A DNA stretch of 64,000 nt from Venturia oleaginea (taxonomy: Eukaryota; Ascomycota; Dothideomycetes; Venturiales; Venturiaceae): the NCBI GenBank assembly GCA_013176395.1, contig JABMLP010000012.1:930001-994000 (forward strand). The letters run 5' to 3'. The position numbers and the translations under genes are program-made. Of this stretch, positions 10,825 to 24,261 are shown piece by piece (within the stretch, counting starts at the first letter, position 1; every line of letters begins with the position of its first letter). The notes under the pieces were generated by a model. It saw only the letters and a list, made by a program, of their open reading frames with translations. It searched no databases and had not been told where the DNA came from.

Positions 10825-12928
10825 ATGTCTAATACCAAAGCGCAAAGCCGTCTCTCCAACCTTCTGGCCCACTTCGCACCCAGTTCTGCGAGTCCAACTG
10901 CAGCGGACAACAGTAAGGAATTCGAACACCGATTGAATTTTCATACGCTATCTCCCACTTATTGGTTGCCGCGGGCCGCTGCGATAGAACCAGATGTTCG
11001 TCTACCCTTCCCCCGCAATGGCATCGTCATGCTAATACAACATTCAGGCAGAGGCAATCTACCATGTCACAGCCAACAACAAGATTCTGAGAAGGAGCTA
11101 TGGCGAATTCGCGGATCGGAGTAGGGGGTTGGCATATTATTTGAAGAAAATCAAGAGTAAGAGGGTAGGCTTGCTGTGTCCGAATACACCTGCGTTCTTG
11201 GAGAGTGTCTTTGGGATTGGAGCTGCGGGAGTGGTCAATGTTGGTGAGTTCTACTCCCACTTTAATCTCGAGATCCGGGGGCCAGGAACTGACGCAAGAT
11301 AGCTGCAAATTACCGCCTCAAGCCCGACGACATCTCCTACATCTTCCAGCACTCCGAAGTCGATATTATCATCGTAGACGCTGAATTCCTCCCCCTCCTC
11401 GACGATTTCCGGAAAGCGAAGCCGAAAGTACCTTTCATTGTAGACCTCGATACTGATGCGATTGAGGGTGAACTCAGCGGACCCTTTGACGAAGCAATTC
11501 TCGAGGGATTGAATTACGATAAAGAGACGGGCAATAAAGGATGGGAGGGTTTACAAACACAGGCACACAGCGAAGAGGATGTGATATGCCTGGCATACAC
11601 TTCAGGGACAACAGCTAGGCCGAAGGGAGTGGAATACACACATCGTGGTGTATATTTGGCAGCTCTCGGCAATGTCATTGAGTCTGGGCTGAACAGTCCT
11701 GTCCCGAGGTGCAAATATCTGTGGACGTTGCCCATGTTTCACGCAATAGGTACTTGTCTTCTATACTTACCCGCCTCCTTACTCCTCCACCGAGGACAAA
11801 CCTCGAAATCTGCACAACGATCAGTTGGACTGGTCCTAAAACTTAGTCTTCGAAAAATGAAGAACCCATGAACCTCATGATGCTTCCGATTCGTAGGCAC
11901 ACCTACTAACAACCCACAGGCTGGACGTTCGGCTGGGCCCTCGCAGCTGTCCGGGGCACAAACGTCTGCCTACGGAAAATCGACTACCCAATGATATGGC
12001 GCCTTCTCAAAGAAGAGAAAATAACCCACTTCAACGCTGCGCCGACAGTAAACACCCTCCTTTGCGCCGACAAAGCTGCCGAACGCCTCGAACAACCCGT
12101 CCGCGTCACCGTCGCCGCCTCTCCTCCCTCTGGCCATCTCTTCGAACAAATGACCAAACTGAATTTACATCCTGTGCATGTCTATGGGTTGACTGAGACA
12201 TATGGACCGATCACCAAGGGATACATATTACCGCAATGGGATAATCTTCCACCAAAAGAGAAGTATGAGAAGATGGCTAGACAGGGACATGGATTTGTTA
12301 CTTCTCAGGCTGCGCGAGTGATCAAACTGGACTTGGAAGAGGGCGTATTGATCGAAGTTGAAAAGAATGGCAAGGAAATTGGTGAGATCGTTTTGAGTGG
12401 GAATATTTGTGCCAAAGGATATTATAAAGATCCCGAAGCAACGAGGAAGTTATGGGCGGGTGGGGTGAATCATACTGGAGATCTCGCAGTTTGGCATGAG
12501 GATGGTGCTATTCAGATTTTGGATCGGGCGAAGGATATCATTATTTCTGGTGAGCTCGGTTTTTATCCCCTTTCTCATCCATGAACTCACATAAAATCAT
12601 AGGCGGCGAAAACATCTCCTCTGTCGCCCTCGAGTCCGTCCTCGCGACTCACCCGGATGTCCTCGAAGCTGGCGTCGTAGCCGTAAAAGACTCGCATTGG
12701 GGTGAACGTCCCAAAGCTTTCATCACTGTCAAAGAGGGCAAGGATCTGATAGGTGACGATGTGATTACGTGGATGAAGGAGAATCCAAAGGTTTCGAGGT
12801 TTATGGTGCCGAGAGAGGTGGAAGTTATTACGGAGTTACCCAAGACTTCTACAGGGAAAGTCAGGAAGAACGTTCTTAGAGAGTGGGCGAGGGGTGCGGA
12901 GAGGGAGAAGAGCTTGGGGCGGAGATGA
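10825..12928 (+). CDS. AMP-forming acyl-CoA ligase (acyl-activating enzyme)
   Basis: Five exons (10825-10995, 11048-11243, 11303-11749, 11920-12549, 12603-12928) encode about 589 residues. The adenylate-forming signature YTSGTTARPKG sits near residue 218, the A5 motif YGLTETYGP near 360, the A7/A8 region TGDLAVWHEDG and DRAKDIIISGGENIS near 460-490, and the C-terminal lysine loop PKTSTGKVRK near 570. The first intron has a GTTCGT donor, weaker than the others, but a perfect TGCTAATAC branch site, and splicing there joins EPD to AEAIYH as in relatives. The enzyme should activate a carboxylic acid with ATP and transfer it to CoA. The overall pattern (GWTFGW after HAIG) is that of plant and fungal AAE enzymes acting on short or medium-chain acids; the exact acid is unknown. 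There is no C-terminal SKL-type signal (it ends LGRR), so peroxisomal import by that route is unlikely. Confidence 0.92.
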
Positions 12929-14950
12929 AAGGGTCGTAGTTCGTAAATATTCATCAATTGTTTAGATTGATGTGCGCCTTTGGTGTTTAATGAAGCTTTA
13001 ATTTTGGAACTGTGAACGCCTGGTTCTTCAGGATGGCAATTTGATTACGATTTTCATCGATGCTATCAAATTGTCGCCGTCAGTGCGGAACCCGAGAGAT
13101 GGGTACGACCGAGGCCGCCGCATGCTGAGCCGGCAAGAGATGGAGGCTCAATTACTGGAAGATCAAGAGACCCAGCTTAGCAGCGATTGCCTGCTTTCTA
13201 TGACGAGTTCCTCTAGCATAGTGATTTCGTAACTTGATCTCCCATTGAAAAATTCCTGGAACGATCTTAGAAAAAGTCCGTGCCGCTATTTTTTCTCGGT
13301 CGTGGTATCGAATTTGCTCCAATATTTTCTCAGATCCGAGTTTAAAACTTGTCCCTCGAATGGATGGTGAAAAAGAAATGTCCTGATTGTGGTCTCCTGC
13401 ACCTAATGAGGGTTTGTCCTTTCCTCGATGCGTTGATGTTAGTAGCCGATTTAGCGCCCGTTTTACAGACGTCGAAGTCGGAAAACCGAAAACGCCTTCA
13501 CATTCGAAGGTTATTAGATTAATATTGACGTTGAGGAAATTTGGGCAGCTTTATTTCAACAGTTCGCCAGGAATCTAACGACTTTGATATCCAACTGAAA
13601 ATGTGAGTTCGCATGTTAGGGGGTATTGTCGTAGGGCAGAGAATGAGTAGCCTCGCTAAACGGGATGTCTCAGTTTTCATGCCTGGCAGCGATCTTTTCT
13701 TGGTCAGGGGAAGGAAATGGGTCATGAAAGAAAATTGCAGTCTATTGCACAGGAAGTCAGGAGCAGCATCCCAGGCGACGAATATACAGAGGATAAACTG
13801 GCTCGACGTGAAACGGTACCCTCGACATATCGAGGTCTTTTCCATACTTTGATCAAGACCCACATACTTGACGTGGGAATCATCCAGGTTGCCTGAAGTG
13901 CTGCCCTATGCAACAGTGTTGTTTATCAAATGCACATGAATGTGCCAATGTGCCAGCGAGCAAATTTCAGAGACAGAAAACTTCTGCTGCTTATCACTTC
14001 CGTATTCGTCAGATAGAGGCCCATTCTGGGGTCGAGCGTTGATCCGCTGTAGGGATGCCCCAGGTAAATCACGATATCTAAAAGTTGACGTGATGGAAAA
14101 GGACTTCAAGAATGCTTTCGGTCGAAGCATATCGCAGGTAGTTAGAGAGCTAGTTTTCACCTGTTGATGAGAAGTGTGGACGTACCTGCATGCTTCCGTT
14201 GGTGCATCAGAAGGCAACAAGGGCGTTGTTTGAGCTGTGGGATTCGGAATGCAAACGCTGTGCTGGGTTAGGATTGCGATTTGAAAAGTTCTGTGCTGCT
14301 TGCGGTCCACGGTCCACGGTCCACGAAGGCTGCAGGCTGCAGGTCGAAGTGATGGGCGTTGAGGTTGGTAAGGAGAGGCCAAAAGTGACAGCGAGGCTCC
14401 AGGATTGCGACACGGTTTGTAGAATGGCGAAGAGGTGTCGCACTCGATCAGTCACATCCACACGGTCGCTCGGGACGTTGTTGGAGTCTCTTGAAGAAGA
14501 TACGTGGCTACTGCGTCCAACGGCTCAGGCAGCGGCGGTGGCGCGCAGAGAGATGCATCGTCGAGTGAGGGAACCCGGGATGGTGGCACAGGTGGGCAAT
14601 AATAAGGTCCTGGGTGGTGACTGTCGTTCACTATGGGATGGGAGTTGAGTGTCTTGTTCTCCTTCCGCGCAGCAGTCTTCAGTCCAAAATAACCGTGGAC
14701 GAATCCAGACTAGCGCTTGCTGGCCCGTAGCCACACGCCATTCAATATATAAGTCTGGCGAAGTCCCCCGCCCGCCCGTCAGCCAGCCAGCAAAATCCCA
14801 CGCCTCACTAAGTCACGTCGCGTCCAACACCCACCCACGAAACAAAAACACTGGATCGCGACATAGTCTCCGTATTTGAAGGAATGCGCTTCTTCCGCAA
14901 GACGCGTCTTTGATGGAGTTCTTTTCTTCCCACTTTAATCATTAATAGTT
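12929..14950. other. Intergenic, no supported gene; promoter of MOT1
   Basis: Two kilobases with only short, unconvincing open frames. Around 14308-14345 there are small tandem repeats (GGTCCAC three times, then GGCTGCA twice), and the last 200 bases are rich in CCGCC and CAGCC runs, as in a GC-rich promoter of a housekeeping gene. A 152-codon frame at 14190-14648 has no homology that I recognise. Confidence 0.45.
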
Positions 14951-17900
14951 ATGAGTGCTACTCGGTGGGTGCCCCAATGCGGATCACCCGTCACATGTCG
15001 CTAACCAGTTTATGCAGCCTTGACCGCCTAGTAATCTTGCTGGAGACTGGCAGCACAAAGCTCATTCGTGACACGGCCGCCAACCAACTCGCCGATGTGC
15101 AGAAACAGCACCCCGATGAGCTGTTCAACTTGCTCACAAAGGTCATTCCCTTCTTGAGGGCAAAATCATGGGACACACGAGTCGCCGCGGCGAAGGCCGT
15201 CGGTGGCATCGTCGAGAATGCCGACATATTTGATCCCAACAGCCCTGAACACATCTCAGAGGTCGTCAAGACCGAATCTAATGGCAATGGATCCAATGGC
15301 CACGATGGCCACGATGATCATCTTCCAATCGACGAAGACCAACTCCAGCTACAAACGCTTGATGTGGCTTCCATCCTCAAAAAAGGCCAGCCTCTCTTGG
15401 GTAGCGCTGGAAAAGAGTACGATTATCAGTTTGTTGGTATGGATCCAGCACAACGACTTGCCCACCAGAAAAAGACCCTTACGTCCCGGCTGGGCTTGGG
15501 AACACAGTATCTTGATGATGACATGGGTGACATGATCAGTGCACATGACGTAGACGCGATGCAGAAGCCTCTTTCGCACATTCCCCTTCCCAAACTCGAC
15601 ACAAGCATGTCACGCAAGAACAGCGTCATGTCTCCGGCTGTGCCAGCTTCAGCAAAGGTTCCCGAGACTCCAGTTGATGAGGCCAATGGGCTCAGCAAGC
15701 GTCAACTCAACATGCTCAAGAGGAAAAACAAAGCTCGTATGAAGACAGAGTCGAACAAAGTTCGGATCATCGACTTTTCAGACAGAAAGGCAAGCATGGC
15801 AGGAGAGCCCGAAACGCCTGCTGCCGCTCTACCCTTTGCCGTCAAAGTGGAAAAGTCTGAAGATGGCTCGAATGGAGACAGTGCTGTGCCTGATTATTTC
15901 AACCTTGATCGAAAAGCTGGCGATGATGACTCGAAACTTGTATCTGAGTTCAAAGGTCTATCAGTTCCCGAGAAGCCTCCGCTTGTCACCGAAGCCGAGG
16001 AAAAGGGATTGGAATGGCCTTTCGAGCGACTCACTGAATTCCTAACAGTGGACCTTTTCGATCATGCGTGGGAGATTCGTCATGGCGCCGCCATGGGTAT
16101 TCGAGAGGTCATTCGAGTTCATGGTGGAGGTGCTGGTCGATTAGACGGAAAGACAAAACAACAGAATGACATCCTAAATCGACGGTGGCTGGAAGATTTG
16201 GCGTGCCGGCTCTGCTGTGTTTTCATGCTGGATCGGTTTGGCGATTATGTTAGCGACAACGTGGTCGTTCCTGTCAGAGAGACGGCGGGTCAAGCTCTTG
16301 GTGCCGTCCTCACATTCCTCCCAGCTTCATCTGTGAAAGCAGTTTTTGACGTTCTGCGTCGTCTCTTGCCACTAGATGAAGATGGTGGTGAGCGAACATG
16401 GCAGCCTTGTCATGGAGGTATCCTTGGTATGAGATATCTTGTCGCCACTCGCAGAAAAATTCTTGAAGAGCAGCCCGATCTGCTCGATGGCGTCCTGGAA
16501 GCCGTCATGCGCTGCCTTGGAGATGATGACGATGATGTGCGAGCAGTAAGCGCTGCAACGCTTATTCCAATTGCCAACGAGATTGTCACCACACGTCCTG
16601 GAGTACTCGATCGACTGATACGAACAGTCTGGGATTGTTTGTCCAATCTAAGCGACGACCTCAGTGCCAGCACGGGATCAGTCATGGACCTCCTTGCGGC
16701 ATTGTGTAGCTACCCCGAGGTGCTACAGGCTATGAAGAAGAATGCTGCGGAAGACGACGATCTGTCATTTGCCAACCTCGTTCCACGACTCTTCCCCTTC
16801 TTGCGGCATACTATCTCCACTGTCCGAAGTGCGGTGCTCCGCGCATTGCTCACTTTCCTCAATATTCGTGGTGATGGCGCCGAAGGCTGGATCAACGGTA
16901 AAGCTCTGCGCCTGGTCTTTCAAAATCTGCTTGTCGAGCGTGGAGAAGATGTTCTGCGTCTCTCTATGCAGGTCTGGAACGGCCTTATTGCCTCTCTATC
17001 TTCTACGAGCCCTGACGCCTTCGCACAAGAGTTCAGCACCCACATAGATCCTCTCATCACTCTCACCACACATCCCATCGGTGTCTCCCGTCATCCAATC
17101 CCAATGGATCCAACACTGTTCATCCGTCCTTCGGGACAGACGTTCACCATGCCAAGTTGGGGTCCGAAGCCCACACCAACCAATCCCGGAGAACCGCCGA
17201 CAAAGAAAAGGAGAAAGTCTGACAAGAAGGAGAAGGACTCTGGAGTACCAAATGCTGCCCACAACATCGACGCTCCAATGATGCAAGGTGACGTGGATCT
17301 TGTCGGCGCTGAAGTGATGATTCGATCTCGAATTCTTGCATCTCAAGCACTCGGTAAAGCAATGGCTGCTTGGCCAGCGGACAGCCGTGCTGCAACATTC
17401 AGTTCTCGTATCATGCCCAAGTTCAGGTCCCTTAATTCCTCCACACAATTGACGGCTGCCATTATCAGCGAGGAATACGCCAAAGCCATCAACGCTCGGG
17501 ACCCGCTGGGCCTAGCGTTCGCCAACGAACTTCGACTTCTTGTAGAAGCGGAGAGGCCGGCATGTTATGGCGACCTTACCAGCTACCTCCACGTGGTCCG
17601 CGCTCAATGTCATGCACTTCTCAACACATTCCGAGACTTGGCTCATGTATCTTCTGGAAAGCTTCCACCTATGGCGGCGGTGGTTCAGGGAGATGAGAAT
17701 GCTGGTAAAAACGCCTTCTCCATTCTAGACGCAGAAAAGATTGTCGAAACCGATTTCGAAAAGCTCAAGAAGGGTCTCACACCATCACAACGAGTGGCAT
17801 CGCTGCAGCAACTCCAAGCTGCGCAAATTGACGCGAAGAACTCCATCCAAGAAGCCAAGACCATCAAAGAACAACGCGATGTCAGGATCAAGGCTGCCGC

Positions 17901-20808
17901 AGCTGGAGCTATCGTTGCTTTGGATGAGATTCCAAAGAAGCAAGCACTGACCATTAAAGCAATGATGGATAGTGTCAAGACTGAAGAGAACCTTGACCTT
18001 CAGAAGCGGGCCGCAGCATCTGTAGCTAAGCTCATCGAACGAATGTCCGCCATCGGCAAGCGGGTAGTGATTGAGAAGGTTGTTGGCAACCTCGTCAAGT
18101 TCTACTGCACAGAAACCGCGGAAACACCTGATTTTCACTCCAACTCGTCCATGGAAGTTGGTCTGCTGTCCATGAAGAAGGATGAGGACATCCGAGATCA
18201 GCCAGATCCTGCTGCATTTGCGCTCGAGGCAAAGGGTGCCCGAATTACAAGGAGAGGAGCTAAAGAAGCACTGGAGAACCTGGTGCTCACTTTCGGCAAA
18301 GACTTGTTTACCAAGATACCTACACTCAAATCGCTCATCGAGTATCCCATCCGGACAGCCTTCGAAGCCGAAGAGCTTCCCGCGAACATTACCGAGGAAG
18401 GTCAGACATTTGGGCAAGAGATTATTGATGGTCTCTCAACTCTGCGTGCTTTGGTCCCAAAGTTTGACCCCTGCCTTCATCCTTTCGTCTTGGATCTCCT
18501 TCCACTCATCGCCAAAGCCCTCCAGTGCAGACTGGGTGTGCTCAGATACGCTGCTGCGAAATGCTTTGCGACTATTTGCAGCGTCATCACTGTCGAGGGC
18601 TTCACGATGCTGGTTGAAAAGGTCATGCCCTCTATGGGTAACGCACTCGAAGTTCGTGCCCGGCAAGGCGCCATCGAATGTGTTTACCATCTTATACAAG
18701 TCATGTTCGACGCCATCCTTCCATACGTCGTCTTCCTCATTGTGCCAGTCCTCGGTCGGATGAGTGACTCTGACAATGACATTCGAATGATTGCTACCAC
18801 CTCTTTTGCAACCCTTGTGAAACTGGTACCACTCGAAGCCGGTATTCCGGATCCACCTGGACTTTCCGCGGAATTACTCCAAGGCCGAGACCGAGAACGC
18901 AAGTTCATTGCTCAAATGTTGGATCCCAAGAAAGTGGAGGACTTCGAAATCCCGGTAGCTATCAAGGCAACGCTTCGTTCCTACCAACAGGAAGGTGTCA
19001 ACTGGTTGGCGTTCCTCAATCGATACAATCTCCATGGCATTCTTTGTGACGACATGGGATTGGGCAAAACTCTACAGACTCTGTGCATGGTTGCAAGTGA
19101 CCACCATATGCGAGCCGAGGAGTACAAGAGGACACAGATGCCGGACAAGCGGCCGCTTCCGTCACTGATTGTCTGCCCACCCAGTCTGTCAGGCCATTGG
19201 CAGCAGGAAATCAAGACATATGCGCCCTTCCTCACGTATGTCGCCTATGTCGGATCTTCCGCCGAGCGCGCAAAAGTCCGACATAAGCTAGCTGGTGCAG
19301 ACATCATCATTGCATCGTATGAAACCTGCCGGAATGATCTTCAAATTCTACAGCCAATGGACTTTAACTACTGTGTGCTGGACGAAGGTCATCTTATCAA
19401 AAATCCAAAAACGAAGACGACGATCGCCATCAAACAGCTCAGCAGCTACCACCGACTCATCCTTTCCGGCACACCTATTCAAAATAACGTGCTGGAACTA
19501 TGGTCATTGTTCGACTTTCTAATGCCTGGTTTCCTAGGTACGGAGAAGGTGTTCCAAGATCGTTTTGCCAAACCTATCGCCGCATCACGAGGTGCCAAGT
19601 CAAGTAGCAAGGAACAAGAAGCTGGTGCTCTTGCTATCGAAGCACTGCACAAGCAAGTTCTTCCCTTCCTCCTGCGACGTATGAAAGAAGAAGTCCTCAA
19701 CGATCTGCCTCCGAAGATTCTACAGAACTACTATTGCGACCTTTCTGATCTGCAGCGCAGACTGTTTGAAGACTTTGCGAAGAAGGAGGTCCAATCAATA
19801 CAGAGTGCTGCTGCGGACAACAGTCGAGAAGGAAAGCAACACATCTTCCAAGCTCTGCAGTACATGCGGAAGCTTTGCAACTCGCCAGCCATGGCGATCA
19901 ATCAAAAGCATCCTCAGTACAATTCAATCACTTCGACACTTGCGAAAGAAGGCACAACGCTGGGTGCGCCACAGCATGCGCCGAAGCTGACCGCTCTTCG
20001 CGATCTGCTTGTGGACTGTGGTATCGGTGCTTCCGATATAGACAACAACCAAAGCTCGGCACTAGATCAGCCGGAAGCAGTTAGTCAGCATCGTGCTCTC
20101 GTCTTCTGTCAGATGAAGGAGATGTTGGATATGGTGCAGGATGAAGTCTTGAAAAAGATGCTTCCTTCTGTGCAGTATCTCCGACTCGATGGTAGTGTCC
20201 CCCCGAACAATCGGCAAGATATTGTCAACCGCTTCAACGGAGATCCAAGTTACGATGTTCTCCTTCTCACAACAAGCGTTGGTGGTCTGGGTCTGAATTT
20301 GACCGGAGCCGATACTGTCATCTTCGTGGAGCACGACTGGAATCCTTCGAAGGATATGCAGGCCATGGATCGCGCTCATCGTATCGGTCAAAAGAAGGTT
20401 GTCAATGTCTATCGCATCGTCACCCGAGGTACTTTGGAAGAGAAGATTCTTAGGTTCGTCATCCCCCATTCTCTTTAGTCAAATGAATTTCCTGCTAACT
20501 TGACCAACAGCCTCCAACGCTTCAAGATCGATGTTGCAAGCACGGTTGTCAACCAACAAAACGCTGGTCTCGGCTCCATGGAAACAGATCAGATCCTCGA
20601 CCTCTTCGACGTCTCCTCAGGCGACTCAGCCCCACTTCCTGATGCCGATACTGTCACAACCTCTGCGGAAAACGCAGTAGATGCAGAGGGTAACATCAGG
20701 GAGAAGGGCAAGAAGGGTCTACTGGATGACATTGGAGAATTGTGGGATGAGACGCAGTATGAGGAGGAACATAACTTGGACTCATTCTTGGCCACGTTGA
20801 GAGCTTGA
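14951..20808 (+). CDS. MOT1: Mot1/BTAF1, TBP-displacing Swi2/Snf2 ATPase
   Basis: Three exons (14951-14964, 15018-20453, 20511-20808) encode about 1915 residues. The first exon gives only MSATR; the 53-bp intron then joins to LDRLVILLETGS, the conserved Mot1 start. The first two thirds are HEAT-type helical repeats that grip the TATA-binding protein; a lysine-rich KKRRKSDKKEK near residue 730 is a likely nuclear signal. The C-terminal ATPase has DDMGLGKT (Walker A, about 1348), the DEGH form of motif II (about 1459), SGTPIQNN (about 1488) and AHRIGQ (about 1788). DEGH rather than DEAH is the usual Mot1 variant. The final exon encodes LQRFKIDVAST and an acidic tail. Mot1 uses ATP to strip TBP from DNA and so redistributes it between promoters. 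The gene is intact despite its length, a useful contrast with the damaged accessory genes. Confidence 0.97.
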
Positions 20809-22999
20809 GATGGGAGTGGGTGGTGGTGAGTGAGTGAATCAATAGCATAGCAACGGCGTTTTGGGGGTATGTACACTTCACGTGTTTGGAAACGAAATGG
20901 CTTTGGAGAGCCACATGAGGATGGGGTGCATGGAGTTCATCTGGCGTGATTGGCACGGATGAAGACTTGGCTGTCCGAATAAGAGGAGATCATTCATACA
21001 CGTTAGTTCTCTTATCATCGACCGATGATCAGCTGGCATTGATCCGGCTTAACTGTATACCTGTTGTACGATAAGAACAAGTAGAGTGTGTACAAAGCAA
21101 ACTTACTCAAACCTCCTATCTTCACCAGCTCACGTGAGTAGGGTCTGTTTCTTCGCGAACGAATCGCAAATCTTCTTCCCTCCTTCCCTCCTTCTCTCCT
21201 TTGCTCATTGACACCACTGTGGCTTACCTAACACTCGCCCATCTTGTGACCAATATGTCCACTCTCAAGAGCCCTCTCCATTGCCAAGTTTGCACTTTAG
21301 TGTGCGGCGGGCTGTAGCACACCCGATTGCTTTGTGCTTGGACTAGGTGGGCTCTTTCTGACCGTACTGGAGCTCTAAAAACACCACAGAGGACCCAGGA
21401 TCACGTCTGACTTGATTATGGTGCATATGTTCCATCGAATGATAGATAAAACGAGCTCCGAATCTTCGATGAGCAGATATGCCGACCGCTTGAACATCTC
21501 TATCTCACTGAAGCTGCTGATGAGCTCCAAATCTTCCTCACTCACCACTTCACATGTTGGACCAACAGATTAAATACAAGCCTTGCTCAATGCTACGACC
21601 GACAACGCGACAAAGATCGGCGAGCCACGCATCATATTTGTTCTCCTACTGCTCTGCCTATTGAGTTCGTGGTCATGATGACATGGTACCTACTACTTTT
21701 CGTTTTTTAACGTTGCTGGCAGAGGTTGGATACAGCACCTTTCACGATCACGGCATCACCAAAATTAGTCCAGCGACAGGATGCAACAGGTAACATTCTA
21801 GGGTTGGGATAGTATTACTAGCAGATGTAAGATACCTGCCCTCTTCGTCTCTTAACAATTGTTGTCCAGATCACTGACATGCAAAACAAACTGCGCAAGT
21901 CAATTATCTTGGAGACAATGAATGGACAGAATCCAGTGCCTTTGGGGGCGTCTGCTCAGTTCTAGAGCCTGTGGCTAGATAACTGAATGCGAAGCTTTGA
22001 CCTGGCATGTTCACGGGCATCGATTCTTGGTGCTGAGCTGACTGAGAGCAGTAACACTCACTCCAGCTGCGTCACGGTGAGTGTGTTCAGCAGCCCTGAT
22101 ATTACAATAATCAGGAGTAGCCTGGAAGACACCAACACCAATCGGTCGAAAATCGCCGATAAGCTTGACACCAAACACATCTTCTGGGCGGATGTCGGGT
22201 TCAATAACTCCATTCTACCGGCAGAAGAATGCCCCAACAATGGGATACAACACACAGGTGGACCATGTCGTAGCAGAGCTCTAAGATCCATCAGCTAACG
22301 TTTTTCCACAGACGCGAGCTCCGCAGATTCACTCAGCCTCACCTCTAGCCGGATAACAATGGCAGGCTCGTCTAGTCAGAGATCCACGCATACACCCACT
22401 CCACACTCCAAGGTCTACCATCAAAGCTTGGATAGTGGGATTCATCGCTGGCATAATCGTCAATACTACAATAGTAGCACAGGCGTGTGGCTATACTTGC
22501 GCAGAAAGAAACATCGTTCCAATGCCCTTACGAGATCCCAATGCTGAAATGAAGACAGAACTGGCAGCTGAGGATTTGTAGGAGGCGGATGGTGGACACA
22601 CTTTGAACCAGGCAGATAACAGGCAATTACTCCAATATACGAGCTTGACTGTTCGCGTGAGCCACGATGATAGAGCAGGATCTGGCCTTTGTAGGAGAGT
22701 GAGAAAAAAGTTTCGAGGGAATGTGACTAATCGGAGTGAAGATATCTGAGCGTTGATTCAGCCTCGATATAGAGGCCGACTTGGAGGTGCTCAAGTATCC
22801 TAGATCTAGCCACTTTTCACTGCTATTGATAGCAAATCTATGCGTTGTTACAACAAGAAGAATTCGGTCCTGGTGCCCACGGAGCATGGCATTGAGAACA
22901 AAGACTCGGCTTTGCTTGGAAGATCAACAAGAAGCGGAGAAGGGATTGTGTCCCATTTGCAGTCCTATCAACTCCTCCAACCTCGTGGGAGACAAGCAG
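20809..22999. other. Intergenic, possible gene remnant near 22360-22580
   Basis: No solid gene. Between about 22373 and 22580 one frame reads a hydrophobic helix (WIVGFIAGIIV) followed by a charged tail, while the adjacent frame opens with MAGSSSQRS; together they could be a small membrane protein whose frame has slipped, or chance. The remainder shows only short open frames. Confidence 0.3.
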
Positions 23000-23578
23000 C
23001 TATCGCTGAGCTGCAATAAGGTTCATTTCGCACCGTGCTACTAATATCAGCTTCTATCCCATCAACTTAGAGGAGAGAAAGCGACTTACCACCAGCAGGC
23101 AAAGCCTTGACAGAAACACAGGTCCGCGGCGGTTTCGGATCCTTCATCAACTAGCACCATCATCAGCACTCCGTCTCCCCACTCCCGCTTCCCTCCTCCG
23201 CCCTTCCCAACTTTAAAAGGATGATCAACACCAACCCATAGAGAACAGAAAGAAAGCCATCAAAAACATAGAAAACCAAATAAACTCACACTAACATAAA
23301 CCTCATTGAAAGCCGCATACTCCTCCTGATTCACCAAAAATATATTCGCACACAACACCCTCTCAAGCCCACTCCCGCACTCCTCAAGAATAGCTTCCAG
23401 ATTACGAAACATCTGTTCCACTTGCTCTCTTGCCATCCGATGAAACAAGTTTCCCATCCACATCGCCACCAATCTGCCCCGTCGTATAAACAATGGACTG
23501 ATGGATTTTGGCGTGGTGGAAGAGGCTCGCCGGGTACGCGCAAGCATTTTTGGAAAGGACGGGTGTGATGTCGGTCAT
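23000..23578 (-). pseudogene. RidA/YjgF-family deaminase, frame broken
   Basis: Three exons are visible: 23578-23290, 23150-23090 and 23040-23000. They spell the family landmarks in order: VYTTGQIGGDVDGKLVSSDG, QVEQMFRNLEAILEE, NEVYV, PKPPRTCVSVKALPAG and CEMNLIAA. Introns of 139 and 49 bp have GTGAGT and GTAAGT donors and fit in phase. However, the first exon is 289 nt, two bases short, and the frame changes inside an AG run near 23425-23434, so the ATG frame ends at a stop 58 codons in. Loss of one AG unit would explain it. RidA proteins hydrolyse reactive enamine/imine intermediates from amino-acid metabolism, in the cytosol or mitochondria. Because the rest of the exon structure is intact, the break is recent or is a sequencing error. 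Confidence 0.75.
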
Positions 23579-24261
23579 TGTGATTGCCAGTGTTTTCAAC
23601 GTTTTGTGTAAATGTTGAGAATGAGTGATCGTGCTGTCCCGATGGTTAGGGTGGTTTCGTTCGTAGAGGGCGAAACGATGAAAGTCTGGAATCGCTTTTG
23701 AGCAGTGAGTAGACCTGTCAAGAATATATCCATACCTATCTCCTACATCGGGCCTGTACTTCGCGGCTCTGCTTTCCGATGGAGTAAACACCGAACACCG
23801 CACCGCACAGCAAAAATATCACATTGCAATTTTCAACGCTGCTTCCTAGACGCTCATTAAAGGAATTCCAACCTCCTATACGGAGGACGAAAGTACCCAG
23901 TTTGGAAACGTGAATTCAGAACTGTCGATGAACGATTGCACAAAATTGAAAGATGCGAGGCAGAAACATGCTGTAGATATGAGGAAATGAGAAAGAAGAT
24001 TTAATCAGAAGCCTCGCTTTTACCGTTTTGAAGTAATAAAACTTTCACTGCTATTGCTGGTTTGTAGGTGAAAGAAGAGAAACTAAGAGGTAGACTTAAG
24101 TTCCAAGGATGCCATTGGTAGACCTCACCATTTCGCCACTTGCCCTCTCAAACAGTACAGTCCCATTTTGCTGCCATTAAAGGCCGTTTCGGATATCATT
24201 AAAGAATCCTTGCTGTGATGCCAGAATGCTAGGCGATCATGTGTGTGATGCGTGGAGCATG
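23579..24261. other. Intergenic, 3' of STM1 and 5' of RidA relic
   Basis: Contains the presumed promoter of the RidA-like gene and the 3' end of the Stm1-like gene. I see no coding sequence or strong motif. Confidence 0.5.

Noticed and set aside
14190..14648. 152-codon plus-strand frame upstream of MOT1
   Set aside because: It contains small tandem repeats, has no recognisable motif and lies where the MOT1 promoter should be.
23400..23450. Programmed frameshift in the RidA gene
   Set aside because: No slippery heptamer or known plus-one site is visible; loss of a dinucleotide in an AG run or a sequencing error is simpler.
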